From Rhea pennata (taxonomy: Eukaryota > Chordata > Aves > Rheiformes > Rheidae): a stretch of DNA of 64,000 nucleotides. Where the stretch lies: contig NC_084702.1 of the NCBI RefSeq assembly GCF_028389875.1, positions 41,229,053-41,293,052 of the forward strand, read 5' to 3'. Under the pieces are notes generated by a model. The model saw only the letters and a list, made by a program, of their open reading frames with translations, did no database searches and was not told the DNA's origin. Numbering within the stretch: position 1 is the first letter of the stretch; each line of letters opens with the position of its first letter. This document shows positions 14,367-27,200 of this stretch, piece by piece. A program made the translations under genes and the position numbers.

Positions 14367-16148
14367 ATAAAGTAAAAATCAGGAGATACCCTGAAAGTTT
14401 TAGTTGATGTAGATAATCATCTACAACATAAAGTTTTCCTGGAAAAAAAAAAAGCATAAAGATATTACAACCTATTTCTTCTTACTTACTGTTAAAGGCC
14501 ACTCATGACTTTTGTATGACTGTTTGAATGTAGGTCTGTTCTCCCTTCCAGAATTTAAATCTTTCTCTCTCTCCCTCTCTTTTTTAAACAGTAACTATTA
14601 AATACTGAAAGGAGAGCACACCTAATCATGCTTCAACCATATTTGAAGGTCAGAGAAAAAAAAAAAAACTATAATTCTTTTTCCTCCATCTGCCCAAAAT
14701 TCTACAGAAACTTCCTGCATACATGCTTGAAAGCCATACAACACAGCAACAAGCCCAATGCATACCAGAGAATGGATACGAGGCAGGAAAAATACAAACA
14801 AGGGTATTATCACTTGCTGGAAAGCAAGGCCTCGGGACTCACTCGCTCTTACGAAGACAAAGCCTATTCTTTATGTACGGAAGTCACCACACAGTGAGCA
14901 CAAAGGAACACACAGTGTACCCTGAACTCTGCGTGAATATTCCTAGGAAACATTAAGAGCATAGGCCTGCTCAGAAGGAGGAAGGCTCTCAGTTTATTCC
15001 AAGAGTTACCACAAAGGTAAGTGCAGACAGTGAGCAGAGTGAATTTATATCACCCGTACACTGTAGTAATTTAACCTCTAATGAAAATCTCAAGATAATA
15101 ATAATTTAAAAAAGAAGTAGTAGTATAGAAGATAAATTTCAAGAGATATAAAAAGAAAGTAAAAGGGCTACATTAAATGATGAAAAAAGTTCTACTGGTA
15201 ATTTTTTTGTAAAAACAAAAAACTTTTTCTAACAATGGACATGTTAGTGATCTACTAGAATATCCCTTCTCATCAGCCTTTTGAAAGGTTATTTCAGCTT
15301 ACTAAAGTGAGACTACCTTTTAAAGGAGATAAACTGGAAACACATGTTGGACCAACTTCTTTCTCTCAAAGAAGTGTCGTGCTCCTTTCATTTATGTACT
15401 TAACCAAGCTTTGACATTCTCCTTCTACCTAGCTGTCTGAACATATCTTGCTCTCTCACACTGAACATATGAAAGTTCGAGAAGTACTTAATGGAATTTT
15501 CAAATGTATTTGGAAACATCTATTCTCATTTATTCATTTTAAGCAAACTGCAAGACTAATTAATATTACACTGGTTTCTCTCATAGTTTTTACTGTGTTG
15601 GGACTGTTTAAATGTAAACAATACATTTAAACCACCTGCTGTATGACTAAGCCCATAATGAACTTAAATGCTCCATTGTTTTAAACTTCATTTGAACTTA
15701 ACCATGTATTTAAAGGTCAACTGCACACTGAATATCTTACTCTAAAAATTTTGTCATTCAGTCAAGAACAGCCTGGTGAAAACTTACGACATTTGTTATC
15801 ATAGGGAAATACTGAAACCAACAGAATTCCCTCTATTTTTCCAGTGCTAGCTGTAGAGCATTACCAACAACTTCAAGAGCTTGTTGCACCAGCTTCTTCC
15901 TCATCTTTGTATCATAGGCACACTGCTGATTCTACTGGTTATAAACGACATTTTGACAGTCATAGCTGAAAAAATCAAGAGAAAGAAAAAAATTAAAATT
16001 AAGTAGACTTGTTCCTCATCGAACTGCAAAGGAAAAGCAAATACTCTAACAATACACTATACATAGGTAACTTTTCTTCTATCACTATCTATCACAATAA
16101 AGTGAATAACGCATGAAGTATCTACCTCTGCCACATTACTTTATATGG

Positions 16149-16229
16149 TCAATCAGCTGAATTTTTCTCTCCCAAAGGAATACGATCCCAAAGCTGTAGC
16201 AACTGCTCTCCAACCTGTGGTTCTAGCTC
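16149..16229 (-). CDS. YTHDC2: YTHDC2 coding exon 29 (C-terminus and stop)
   Basis: The last 26 codons and TGA. It encodes [20 protein letters not shown] then EKNSAD; human ends [20 protein letters not shown] then EKNTTD. Acceptor atttctag. Several closer acceptor-like AGs were tested and gave immediate stops or unrelated peptides. Confidence 0.95.
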   Translation of the reverse strand, partial: ELEPQVGEQLLQLWDRIPLGEKNSAD

Positions 16230-18192
16230 CTAGAAATGAGCAGGAAATTAGGAAAGTTATTCACACTGCTAATGCGAAATACACAGAAACCATTTACAAA
16301 AAACAGCTAAAGTTAACAGTGCTTGCTTTTAGATTTTTTGAAAGAGTTCATTCCCTTTACTAATCATATCTCACAACTGGCTCAGAGTTTTTGGGGGATT
16401 TCTTCCTTTCAGAGTAAGCTGTCAGTTCTGGAGAAAAAATTAGACTGGACAAGACCATATGTGCCATACATCCTGTACCGTTTGTAGGTTACTTGCTTCT
16501 GAGCTAAGGAGCAAAGATTTAAGCTTAATTCAGTTGAGTGTGATGCAGAACCTGGAAAGGTGGTCACAAGTAACACAGCAGCTCTTAATGGAAGCATGGA
16601 CAACATTAATATAAACTAGCTTCATAATGACCCTTAAGACTTCCTGTCTCTGGAAAAAAAACTCCCACACCTTATAGCAGAAATACGGTTACAAATCATC
16701 ATCATCACATGCTCCTGGTATGTTCATACAACAACAGAAGTTTTGGGGAAGTGAAGCAAGAAGAAGATACAAAAAATTCCGAACAAGTGTCTAACATCAA
16801 GGAGATATTTGTACCTTTTTTTGAAGAAGCGAAGAGGTCACAGAAACTGCCATAGAGAGCTCCTGTGTTAACTCTCTTCCAGCTACTTGTAGTTGCTTCT
16901 GGCTTTAGCAGATTAGAGAATTTGTCCTAAGCTCTTTCTACCTCAAATTTCAGGATTCCCTATAGATTTCAGAGGAAACTCAAATGTGCAATTTTGAGCA
17001 CTTATGTGGATGTGACAGAACTGAAGAGCTCCACAAACAAAACTACAAATTCTGGAAAATTTTAATTTTTGTGGACATATATTAACCAAAAGGCTGCTTT
17101 GATTTATGAGATTATATGACCCTAACCAAAACTAAATGATATTTCAGAAAAGCTGTTCATAACTCAAAAAGTCAGCACAGCAGTCAACTGACAGCCAGCA
17201 GTCAATATCCACGGTTGGTGGGCAGCTTTAATTGCCTTCTGAATTAATGCTGTATTATTCTCTTACAGTTATACTTAACGATTTTTTCCCAAGGAATTAA
17301 CATGCTCGATTATTACATTTTAAAAGTTGCCTATTCATCTGTTTACAAGTGGGAAAAAAAATAAAATAAAATTGGTGCTTCCAATTCCACCCCTCCTCCC
17401 CAAAACAAGAAGGAGTATGAAAAAAGTTTTCCACATCTTTTTAAACAACTAAGGCAGAATACACAAAGGGTGATAAATCAATATAGCTTCCATAGTCTGA
17501 CTTACTGTTCCAAAGGCACGGTTGCATAAAAACTCTAAGTAAGGCTCTTTCTATCAAATATACATTTTCTTGTTGTACAGTAAAACCTTCATTTCCTCAA
17601 CAGTAACACCTAAGCACCAGAGTGAGAATGAACTATGATTCAGATTAATAGATACATGAAGAGAGTTAACAGAAATGTCAGCTCTAAAGAAACTAAAATA
17701 ACAAACAGTTCTGAGTAAAGGAGACTCTATGAGGGACTAACATTACCTGTCCATCTCTGCTTATTTGTACTTTCTTATTGTCATTCCAAGGGTTGAGCAG
17801 ATGATGTGCACACTGAAAAGGAAGACTTTCTTTTCGGATCCACTCCACCTTAAATACACCTCCTAAACCTGTAGATCCCCAGTCTTGACTTTTCTCACGT
17901 CCTATCTCTGAAGACATTCTAGCAAAACCCTGAAGTAAAGAATTGAAATACGAAGGGAAAAAACACAGTTAGGACAGCTGGTCACTCCAGAATTCACACT
18001 AAACTTTCAAACTAGTTTCAAAGTGATTGACATGCTCTTCCCCATGAAGCAAGACAGCTAAATAATTTTCTAGCTGTAAACATTTCAAGAACTGCCAATC
18101 TTTTTTCCCATTTGAAATACGCATTCGAGGGTTTGACCACTGAGAATGTCTCAGTTAAACCCTGGAAATTACTGTTAAAAAAAAAAAAAAAA

Positions 18193-18235
<43 letters not shown>

Positions 18236-21200
18236 CCATTCTCTTCTTACCCATTCCCCTCTGGTTTAACAAACTTTTACATAGTATTAAGAGAGTATAG
18301 CTGTTCTTCCTGAAGAAGAGACAAGTTAAAGTTCTCTTCTTCTTCGAAGTGGGAAGAAATTCCAACAAGACAAACGTCCAGAAGCCGGGAGGGGAGGAGG
18401 GGCAGGGGAAAAACCACAAATTCAGGACTGCTTCTGACTCTTATTTAAGCAGGACATCTCTCCTGAAGGGGGAAGTCGGGGGAGCTGTCAAATATTCTGG
18501 CAAATTTGAAAGACACTCTTTCTGTTGAATTCTCTAGTTGCCAATACACATTACTGCTGTGAGATACGCAATCCTGGATAACTCAAGCCAGATTTAAAAC
18601 GTAAATCAGCAGAAGGAGAAGAGGAAGAAAGAGACACATGCTAGAGGAGTATGTAATTAGGAACATAAGGCTCACATTCCCATGGATGTCCAGTGAACTG
18701 CCAAAACTGGGGGCAAGACAACATCAACCACCTACACTCCTGATTTTAGCAAACTAAAGCCTTTCACTCTTTCTTTTTCCTTTAAGAGTGCACCTAAAAC
18801 AGCCCATTTACAATTTACTTATTACAGAGCAGAAAACTACAACCACCATGATGAAAATAACTTTCCAATAGTACATCTGTGTTTACCACTGAAAGATTAT
18901 GATGGGAGATACCTATGATTCGGTATCACCAAGACTGCTGTACTTCAGCTACTTCATTATGTTTTAAGTTTATAAATGACTTTTATGAATAGGTTTATAT
19001 AACAAGATGAGCTCAGCTTTGTTTACTAGGGACAACCAAGTTTGGCCTCTCTACAACAAGCTAACACAACTTCACGCTACCAGGTAAAGCCATTAATTCG
19101 AAATTGCTTAGGTTTTGGTGATGACTAGTTTGCTAACTAGAATGTATTAAGTAAAATACAGCAGTAGGGTATTTTTGTTTGTTTTCTCAAAACAGGTCAC
19201 ACTGATCACACCTTCTGACCTAAACAATTGTGAAGTCAGGACACCTTCGCAAAAAAAAATGACCACGACTTCCCAGTCACCTAGCTTTTAGAAATTTCCT
19301 GTTCAAAAAAGCAGATTTTATTGAAGTTTACTATAAATACATCTGGCAGTCTTCTGACTTTAGAAAGCTGCCATTTGATAACTGCTTATTACTGTATAAT
19401 ATTAATTTTTGCGTACAAAAAAAAGGAGTAGCATTTGGAGCACTGCACCTCTGCTTTGCCTTTAAAAAAAATTCTTTTTAAGGATTAACCTAGGATATAA
19501 AGCATTACTGAAGAAACCCAGAGGTAGTTCAGTCTTAGCTTTGAGTGACAAGCTGAGTTACCCAAAAAGGTGTATTTCAGAGCAGAAGGAAACAGTTTTT
19601 CATTTTAGCAACCATATACACTTGCTTTCCTGCACCATTTTTTAGATGGTCAGAAATCCTAACCAAAACCCTCCACACTATGCACAGTCATCTGTTGCAA
19701 TCTTAAACCATCAGCCAAAGCTAACGTTTAATGTTAGGGACTCACCTGAAAGTGCCCAGATCCTTGGACAGAAAATACTAAGTAAACCATGCTGCTCTCC
19801 CAAAAGGCTCTATTTAGTTTTCGCTCATTACTTGGTGTAGTAGACCATATACCTTTCTGCTGAGAAATATCAAGGTTTCGCAGGTTGCTACTTTTCATTA
19901 TGAAGTACCGAACTGGCATATTTGGTCTTGGTGAAGGAGATTTGGAACCCTAGAAAAAAATTAAGTTAAAACAAACTGTAATAAAATAAAGAAGGCTTTA
20001 GTTCTAAAGTTTAGTTTTAAAGCATTTTAGTGCATGAAGATAAAAAAAAAAGCTCTGATTACATTCCTGCCTTCCACCTCTAGATTCTATAAGAAATACG
20101 GAAAGTTTTAGTTGGTACCGTCTGCCTTGGTTTTTAAATGCGTTTCAAATCTATTTTACATTTCTGAAACACTTCCCAAAGTAATGAGTCATTTTGAAAA
20201 GAGGCTCTCCAAACAAGTACTAGAGTAGTGTAGCAGTTTAGAAATTAAATATAATTCTTTCAAGTTTTACGCACCTTCAGGTGACAAACTTAACTGCTCT
20301 AGACTGTAGCCTAAGGTAGACTATTCAAATTTCTCACCTTCAGAAGACACCTAAATTCTCCCCCCTTTTACACCACATGAACTTAAAATTTGAAAGATTT
20401 AAGAGGAATTATTAAAGCCTCTGCAGAGACAGTGCCTAGAGGAACAAAAGGTTTTCTTCTCATCATTCTGTGGTTTACTATTCAAATATGCAGGGAGAAT
20501 TAAGCCAGTAACTCCAAAAAAAAAAAAAAAAAAAAGTCTGCTCTGCCAAAATAACTATTCTAAAAAAAACAAGCACTCATAATAAGGCAGATAACTCCAA
20601 ATTTGAAGAGAATCAGTGTCTTAATGCATGCTATTAAAGACAGAGGGAAGCAGAATCCAGAGCAAAAAGGAAAATTCAGAGAAATGCAAGTTCTGTATAT
20701 TAATTTAGCAAGAAAATAAATATACTTTCACTAGTGATTACAGAAAGTTTTTTAAAAAAAAAAACAGATTGTTCTGTTCTAGATGGTTTTAACTCAGCAT
20801 TCTGCAAAGAGGCAGAAACTGAAGCACAGGCAGTTCTGCCTGACCGTGAGGAGGAATTTCTTCCCTGTGAGAGTGACGGAGCACTGGCACAGGTTGCCCA
20901 GAGAGGTTGTGGAGTCTCCTTCTCAGGAGATCTTCAAGGCCCACCTGGATGCAACCCTGTCTCACATGCTGTAGGTGACCCTGCTGAGCAGGGAGGTTGG
21001 ACTAGATGATCTCCAGAGGTCCCTTTCAACCTTACTGACTCTATGATTCTATTCTATGATTCTAACTAGTATAATAAGCATATTTAGTCTAGAATTAAGT
21101 TCCAAAAAGAAATAGTATTATGCAGGTTAAAAAATGAAAATCTATTTTAGGCTCTTAATTTATCAATATAAGACAGCTGATGAAAGATATCTGCTAATTT

Positions 21201-24200
21201 ATTTCTGAAATACAATTAATATTGAAGAGTGGGTTAATTTATTTATGAGAACCCTACCTTTCCAGATAAGGGAGGAGAAGGACTGGCACATGGGCTAGGA
21301 TAACTACTGCTGTCTGTAGACTTCACTGATGACTGATCTGATCTGTCATCTGATGTTCGCTTGGAGTGCAAAATGCTTCTTTCTTTGTACTTCTGTGTCT
21401 GGTGAAATGCCGGAGGCGTAGATTTCATTAGAACCCTAAAAGGTAAAGGTGGATTTAGGATAATTTAACACATTAAGAGTTTAATAAGCAGTCACAGTGC
21501 AACTGACAGCTAAACATCAGCCTATTGCACAACTATAATGCATTACAATAATTACAAATCATTAAGTACTTTCATTTAAAAAAAATTACTTATTATACAT
21601 CGTTTTTGAATGCTGGGGTTATAGCTCTTCCACTACTTCTTTCCAGAGATCAGATTTCCTGGAAAATACATTCTGACTGACTGTCCTTTCAAACAGCAGA
21701 CTTGCACATGAAATACTTATCAGTGAAATCACAACTACAACACAATGTAGGGCAGCAGCATTTCTCCCAACTGTAGTGTCACCCTTCTGTTACAAAGCAC
21801 ATGCAAGTCCTTTTTTTTTTAATCACTAGGAGAAATACAAGTGCTGCTTTTATATCTACAAAAATTACCACGTATTATCTCTAGAAGGCTTCAGAGAGCT
21901 TACTTTTCAGCATTAGGAGAGTCATCAGAGAATTCTGTCTCTGCTGAGCTTTTCCTGCTGTTACTTGACCTCCATGAAGATGCTAAAGGAAGTTCTTCAG
22001 AAGACATAGGTCTTGGTCTCTGCCCAATTCCTGAAGGCTGCTGCAAACCTGCAGACTGTTCTTCAGTGCTTAGAACAGTTATAATTGCTCTTATAGTTGC
22101 TTCATCAACTTGAGACCACGGTTTAGAAGGGGCTCGCATACGACGCAGAAACAAGCTATGCCACTTCTGCCTGAGTTGCAACAGCAAACCAGCAGCCTGT
22201 AATGAATTTTAACTCTGTTAAAGACTGATCAAAATTAGATCAGCCAGACACAGGCTGCCTGTGTCTCTCTTGAGCAGACAGTATCTGGCATTCTAAAATG
22301 AACAGGGATCCAAACTTGGCTGGCAACACTAAAAATTGCGGGGGGAGAAAGGAGGGTTGAAGGAGGTGATCATTTGAAGAAAACTTTTCAGAAGTTATCC
22401 TTTCCTCTCTAGGGTTATCTAAAATTATTTTAAAAACCTTCTGTTTCATTTAGCTCCGCACCAAACTCACAAGCATACTGTAAACTTGCAGGATTTGTTA
22501 CTGCTCACTTTAAAATTCACTTCATTCATACCTGGGGAAAAAAAGATCAGTTCTAAATGACACCTTTCTTCTAAGGCAGACTTCAGCTCAAATGCAATGA
22601 CTGAATTTAGAACACTATGGTCTAATTTCCAAGCTATCAAAATATGCTTTAGTTTTCAAAAAACTAAACCCACATTTGAACATCTCTATAAAAGACAATA
22701 TTACTGTTTGATCTGAATGGTCTAAGCATTTTATAATTCATAAGCAACTTCTCTTCCTAAAACAACCAGCAGAATTTCTCAATAACATTAAGGTTTCTAT
22801 CTTTTATGCATTATTTTCTTTTTGTTAAGTCTGGCCTTTCTTATGTTACTCCAATATTATCTCAAAGCTAGCTCCATCTTGAGCTAGCTCTAATCACTCT
22901 CTTAGTGAAAGAAAGACACAATTTTGTTTACTAAAGGAAATTTTCTACTATCTGAATGTTTAAGAATTTTCTATAAATATATAAAAAGTTAAATAATAAA
23001 TACATAATAAATAAATGATAAATACAAAGACAAATATTCTTTTTCAAAAAACAAGCATTAAGCCAAAACATTACTTACTTCAGGATCCAGTTTGAAATGG
23101 AGCCATTCGTCTAGCTTCAGTACTGCCAGATTAGCAGTTGTTTTGTCCTCCATCTCACTATCACTGCTATCATTAGGTACACCATCCACTGGATGAAACA
23201 AATATAAAAGGCACCTTAGCATGTTTATATTATTTCCACTTGCATATAAAATACTGAACATTATTGTATTGCCTGAAATAAACCCACTTCCCTTCTAAAT
23301 TTCAATTCCACTTAATATTCTCTTCACCTACTTCTAAACACAAAGACATTATAGTATTTTATTTTTGTAAAACCATCTCAGTAAGAAGTCTGTTAATTTG
23401 CTTTTACTTTGGCAGAATTCAGGTGTTCAGACCCACTGAGAATCCTGTCATGTAACCCTTGCACTGTTGTGATCTGACTCACTTGTATACCTCCATCAAC
23501 AAATGATCAGCATACACAAACTTAGGCCTAAATATATTTGCTGAATAACGTATTGCTCTATGCTTTGTTTATTTCCTACTATTGCAGCAGATTCAAGGTT
23601 CATATAAAATACATACGGCCATGAAGTAGGATTCACATTTCTCAAAAAAAGATTCCATCATTATGAATACTAGTTTTAACAGTTAAACAGCAAGTCAAGA
23701 AAGCTTCAGTAATTTAATACAAACTTTTTCTTTGATTCTGAGATATTTCTAGTGAACATGAACAGCAGGACAGATTTTTTGAGGGTTCTATTCCTACAGC
23801 ATTCTATTTAAATAACAAAACAGATTCCTTTTTATTCCCAATTACTTCCAGTTTCTGGTATAGCTAAATTTTTAATGGAAGTTACATGTAGGAAATAACT
23901 GATAATTTTTTTTAAATCCATGTTTTGGCTGGAAGCAATATGATTACATTGCAATATTGGTAGTTTCTATATTGTTTGGTTTCAATAATCTGGTTCAAAC
24001 AATATCACAAACTGGTCTCTAGAAAAAAACCTTTTCAGTATTATCATCAGACATTTCATATTAATAAAAAAGTTGATAAAAAAGTATATTCTACTATAAT
24101 TTGTGATATTTCAGAAAAACACAAATACGATTTATGCATATGAGCCCATGAAGATTCATACGTATGAATTCAACTGAGGTACTATAACAACACTGCTTGC

Positions 24201-27200
24201 ATTTCTTTTGGAAAAACGATTTGCTATTGCTTGCTGAAAAAATATTAGACGGAAAAAGTTTTAAGCTATTTTTAGAATTTTAATACCTAATACCAAACTA
24301 AATATTTTCAGAATAGGCACTGTGATGTGATAATTATAGCGATTCCTAATGTCACAAACAAGTTCTTTCCAGCCAAAGACATGATTACCACTGCCATAAA
24401 GTTAAAAAATAAACTTCATGTTGCCCTTGCCTTCAGTGGCCAGACAGACTGGTCTCTGCTCTTGGTTACACCACTGAAATTGCAGGAATAACAACAGAGG
24501 GAAGGGAAAAAGTGTGGGTATTTGAAAAGAGCAAGAAAGGAAGACAGTAGGAACAGAGGAACTACTAGCAGCTGCTACAATCTAGGGACAGCTACCATAC
24601 ACATAGTTCAGAAGAGCCTTCGATCTCCTCTAAAGCAGGTTGGATAATTGTATTTAGGGAAAGAGCAGGGGCCTGGTGTGCCAAATGTATAATCTTTGTT
24701 TAGAAAGAAATAAATTCCTTACTACAGTAGGTCTAGATCACCTAGTTACTCTTTTATATCAAAGCCTATCCTAACTAGGCTCTTCACGCTTCTAGGAGAC
24801 AGCAGTGAATCTGATCTATACACAGTATTTCAAATTAATTTCAGAGATTAAAAATAGATCTTCAAGTCAAATGCTACAGAATCTACATATCCTTCAATGA
24901 TTAACTAGAATTGCATTAGTCAAAAGTAATTTAGGATTAATTATAAATTCTATGATTACAAATTAATCAGTAATCACATCATCTTATTCATCAACTAAGT
25001 ATAAGGCTGTCTCAAGTCAGTATGAAGTCACTCAACTTGAAGACATTTTGTCCAGGACAACACTGAGTGGCATATCTATTTCTCATTCATTTAAGCAACT
25101 AGCATTCAAATCTTGGAGAAAAACCTTCTATAAATCTGTTTTATTTTTCATAACCAAACATGCTATTAAAAGGCTCTCAAATGAAACATAATGCAGAACA
25201 GTTATTTATATAATTTCCAAGGTACTTCAGCCCCAATTCATTTGTTCACAGATCCCTTATCTGGTTAGCTAGCCTCAGATACATGAGAGCAAAACTCTTC
25301 TGTCCATTAAGGATCCTGGTGTTTTATTTGCCATATCTCCACAAATAGATAACACAATAAGGAAGAGGGTGAAAGAACAAAATAGAAAGAAAAGAACAAA
25401 AGACCATTACTATATTTCAACAACCTTATACTAGAGAAAGCTGAGACTTCAGGCATTAATGCACTAATGACATTTATGTGAATCTGGCTTGGCTCAAGTA
25501 ACAAAGATGGGGGTAAAGGAAACAATACTTGAAAATTTTTCTTCAAGAAAGATCATGATCATTGATGAATTGTAGGTACAACACAGGAACTACCACTCCC
25601 CTGGCATGATCCATTAACGTTTACAAAGAAAATCAACTCTTCAGCTCACACAGGTCTACTGTAGACTGTGACTGCAGATCACTATCCCTGTCATAACTGT
25701 TTCATAGCCTTCAAATATGACCAAACACTAACGGATTAAAGATCAGGGATGGGGATTCTTTCTGACAATACTGCTGAAGAATTAAGCTCCTAATTCTGTA
25801 TTTTTTTTTTAATCTTGTCAATAGTAAAAAGTTAAATTCAATAGAATCAAAATGCAATACTGAAACTATCTGTATGCAATTCTCATATTTATTACAGGGT
25901 CAACAAGCTACAAGAACTCTGATGTTATAATTCTGAAATTTAGCAAATATATACATATAATATTCTCAAAAAGATAATCCTTCCATATTACATACTACTG
26001 CTTATCAACAGATGTATATACCTCGAAAGGATGAAGGCTCCTGCAAAGCATTACTTGGTAACCTAGCTGGTCCGCAGAAGAGTGACACAGTGACAGGTGT
26101 TACAACTGAACAGCATCTGATATTTGCTATCCTGTGAGCCCTTGTCATTTCATCATATATGAGCCAGTCTGTAGGGAGTGCCTGAATGGCTGCAGCTTGC
26201 CCATTTGCTGGAGGAATCTGTGCAAAAGCAAGTAAGACCTTAGGCTGTTTTACCTTTGATTTGAAATTAATAGAGTGAATGAGCATGTAAATAAAATACC
26301 TTTGAAGCCAAATATTTTGCTTAAAAAAAAAAAAAAAAAATCACTGCTTCAAAGCAGAACCCCTTCTTGCTATCAGCAGGATTGTTGCATCTTCAAAACG
26401 GTTCTGAAACTATTTTTTTTTTGCCACTTTGTCTCATTCTACACAAGCAGAGGACTAACCGAAGCAAGTTCTGAAGCAACAATACTGTAAAAAATAAACT
26501 GACTCCCATTCTTTATTTTGGCAATTGAAGGAAAAAAAAGTTTTTTAAGAAGCAGTGTTTATGCATGCACTCCACTTTTAAAAGATTTTACCTTTTTATA
26601 CTGAGGTTGGCTAAGAACGGAGGTAGGATGAAACCGTACTTTCTTCTCCTTTGGTCCAGTCAAAATGAGGCTTTCTCTGTCCACATGCACTAGATTTGGA
26701 TACATCCCAGCCACTAAGGCACCTTTAACTACAGCCCAGTTTTCAGAGTTAGTGTTAACATCTCTGATATCACCTCCTCCTCTGGCTCTAACAAAACCTG
26801 AACAAGGAAGATGACAAAAATATTTTATAGTGGACTTTTCTTCTCAAAATCCTGTTGAGAAATCAAGTGAAATAAAGTACAAATTTGCAAAGTTTTTCAT
26901 ACTGTCAACCTTACCATCAAGGAAAAAAAAATAGATTCAGATATTTCTAGATAATGAGTTTTGCTATCACAAAATAGAGTTACTTTTACAACACAAAGAC
27001 ATTTCATGCAGAAATGATTTAATAGAACATAAAAATCCAAGAAAACGAATCTTGTGCTATGGCAGCTAGTAAAACGTGGAACAATAAGGGTGGTTTCAGT
27101 TAGATCAGCATCTAATTCTGTTCCCCAACTACCCTTCTTCAGTCTAAAATCTGCATCTTGTCTAGAATGAATGCATATCAGTCCATTTCAAATTAAGGAA

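Larger units (their letters stand above)
14155..16148 (-). other. YTHDC2: Probable YTHDC2 3' UTR with candidate poly(A) signals
   Basis: Non-coding sequence after the stop. On the minus strand AATAAA occurs at 15529-15534, 14993-14998 and 14170-14175. The last reads AATAAAGTTGTCTTTAAT and is followed by a T/G-rich stretch, the usual downstream element, so it is my preferred 3' end (UTR about 2 kb). The end point is an inference without transcript support. Confidence 0.45.

Noticed and set aside
15850-15975. Possible terminal YTHDC2 exon (minus-strand acceptor tttttcag) or plus-strand mini-exon
   Set aside because: From the correct splice phase the acceptor leads straight to a stop, and the peptide in another frame (KKLVQQALEVVGNALQL) only vaguely resembles the YTHDC2 tail. 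The true exon lies at 16149-16229.
18018-18419. 133-codon minus-strand frame across the (CT)n/T tract
   Set aside because: Ser-Leu and poly-Phe runs come from the microsatellite; intronic, no homology recognised.
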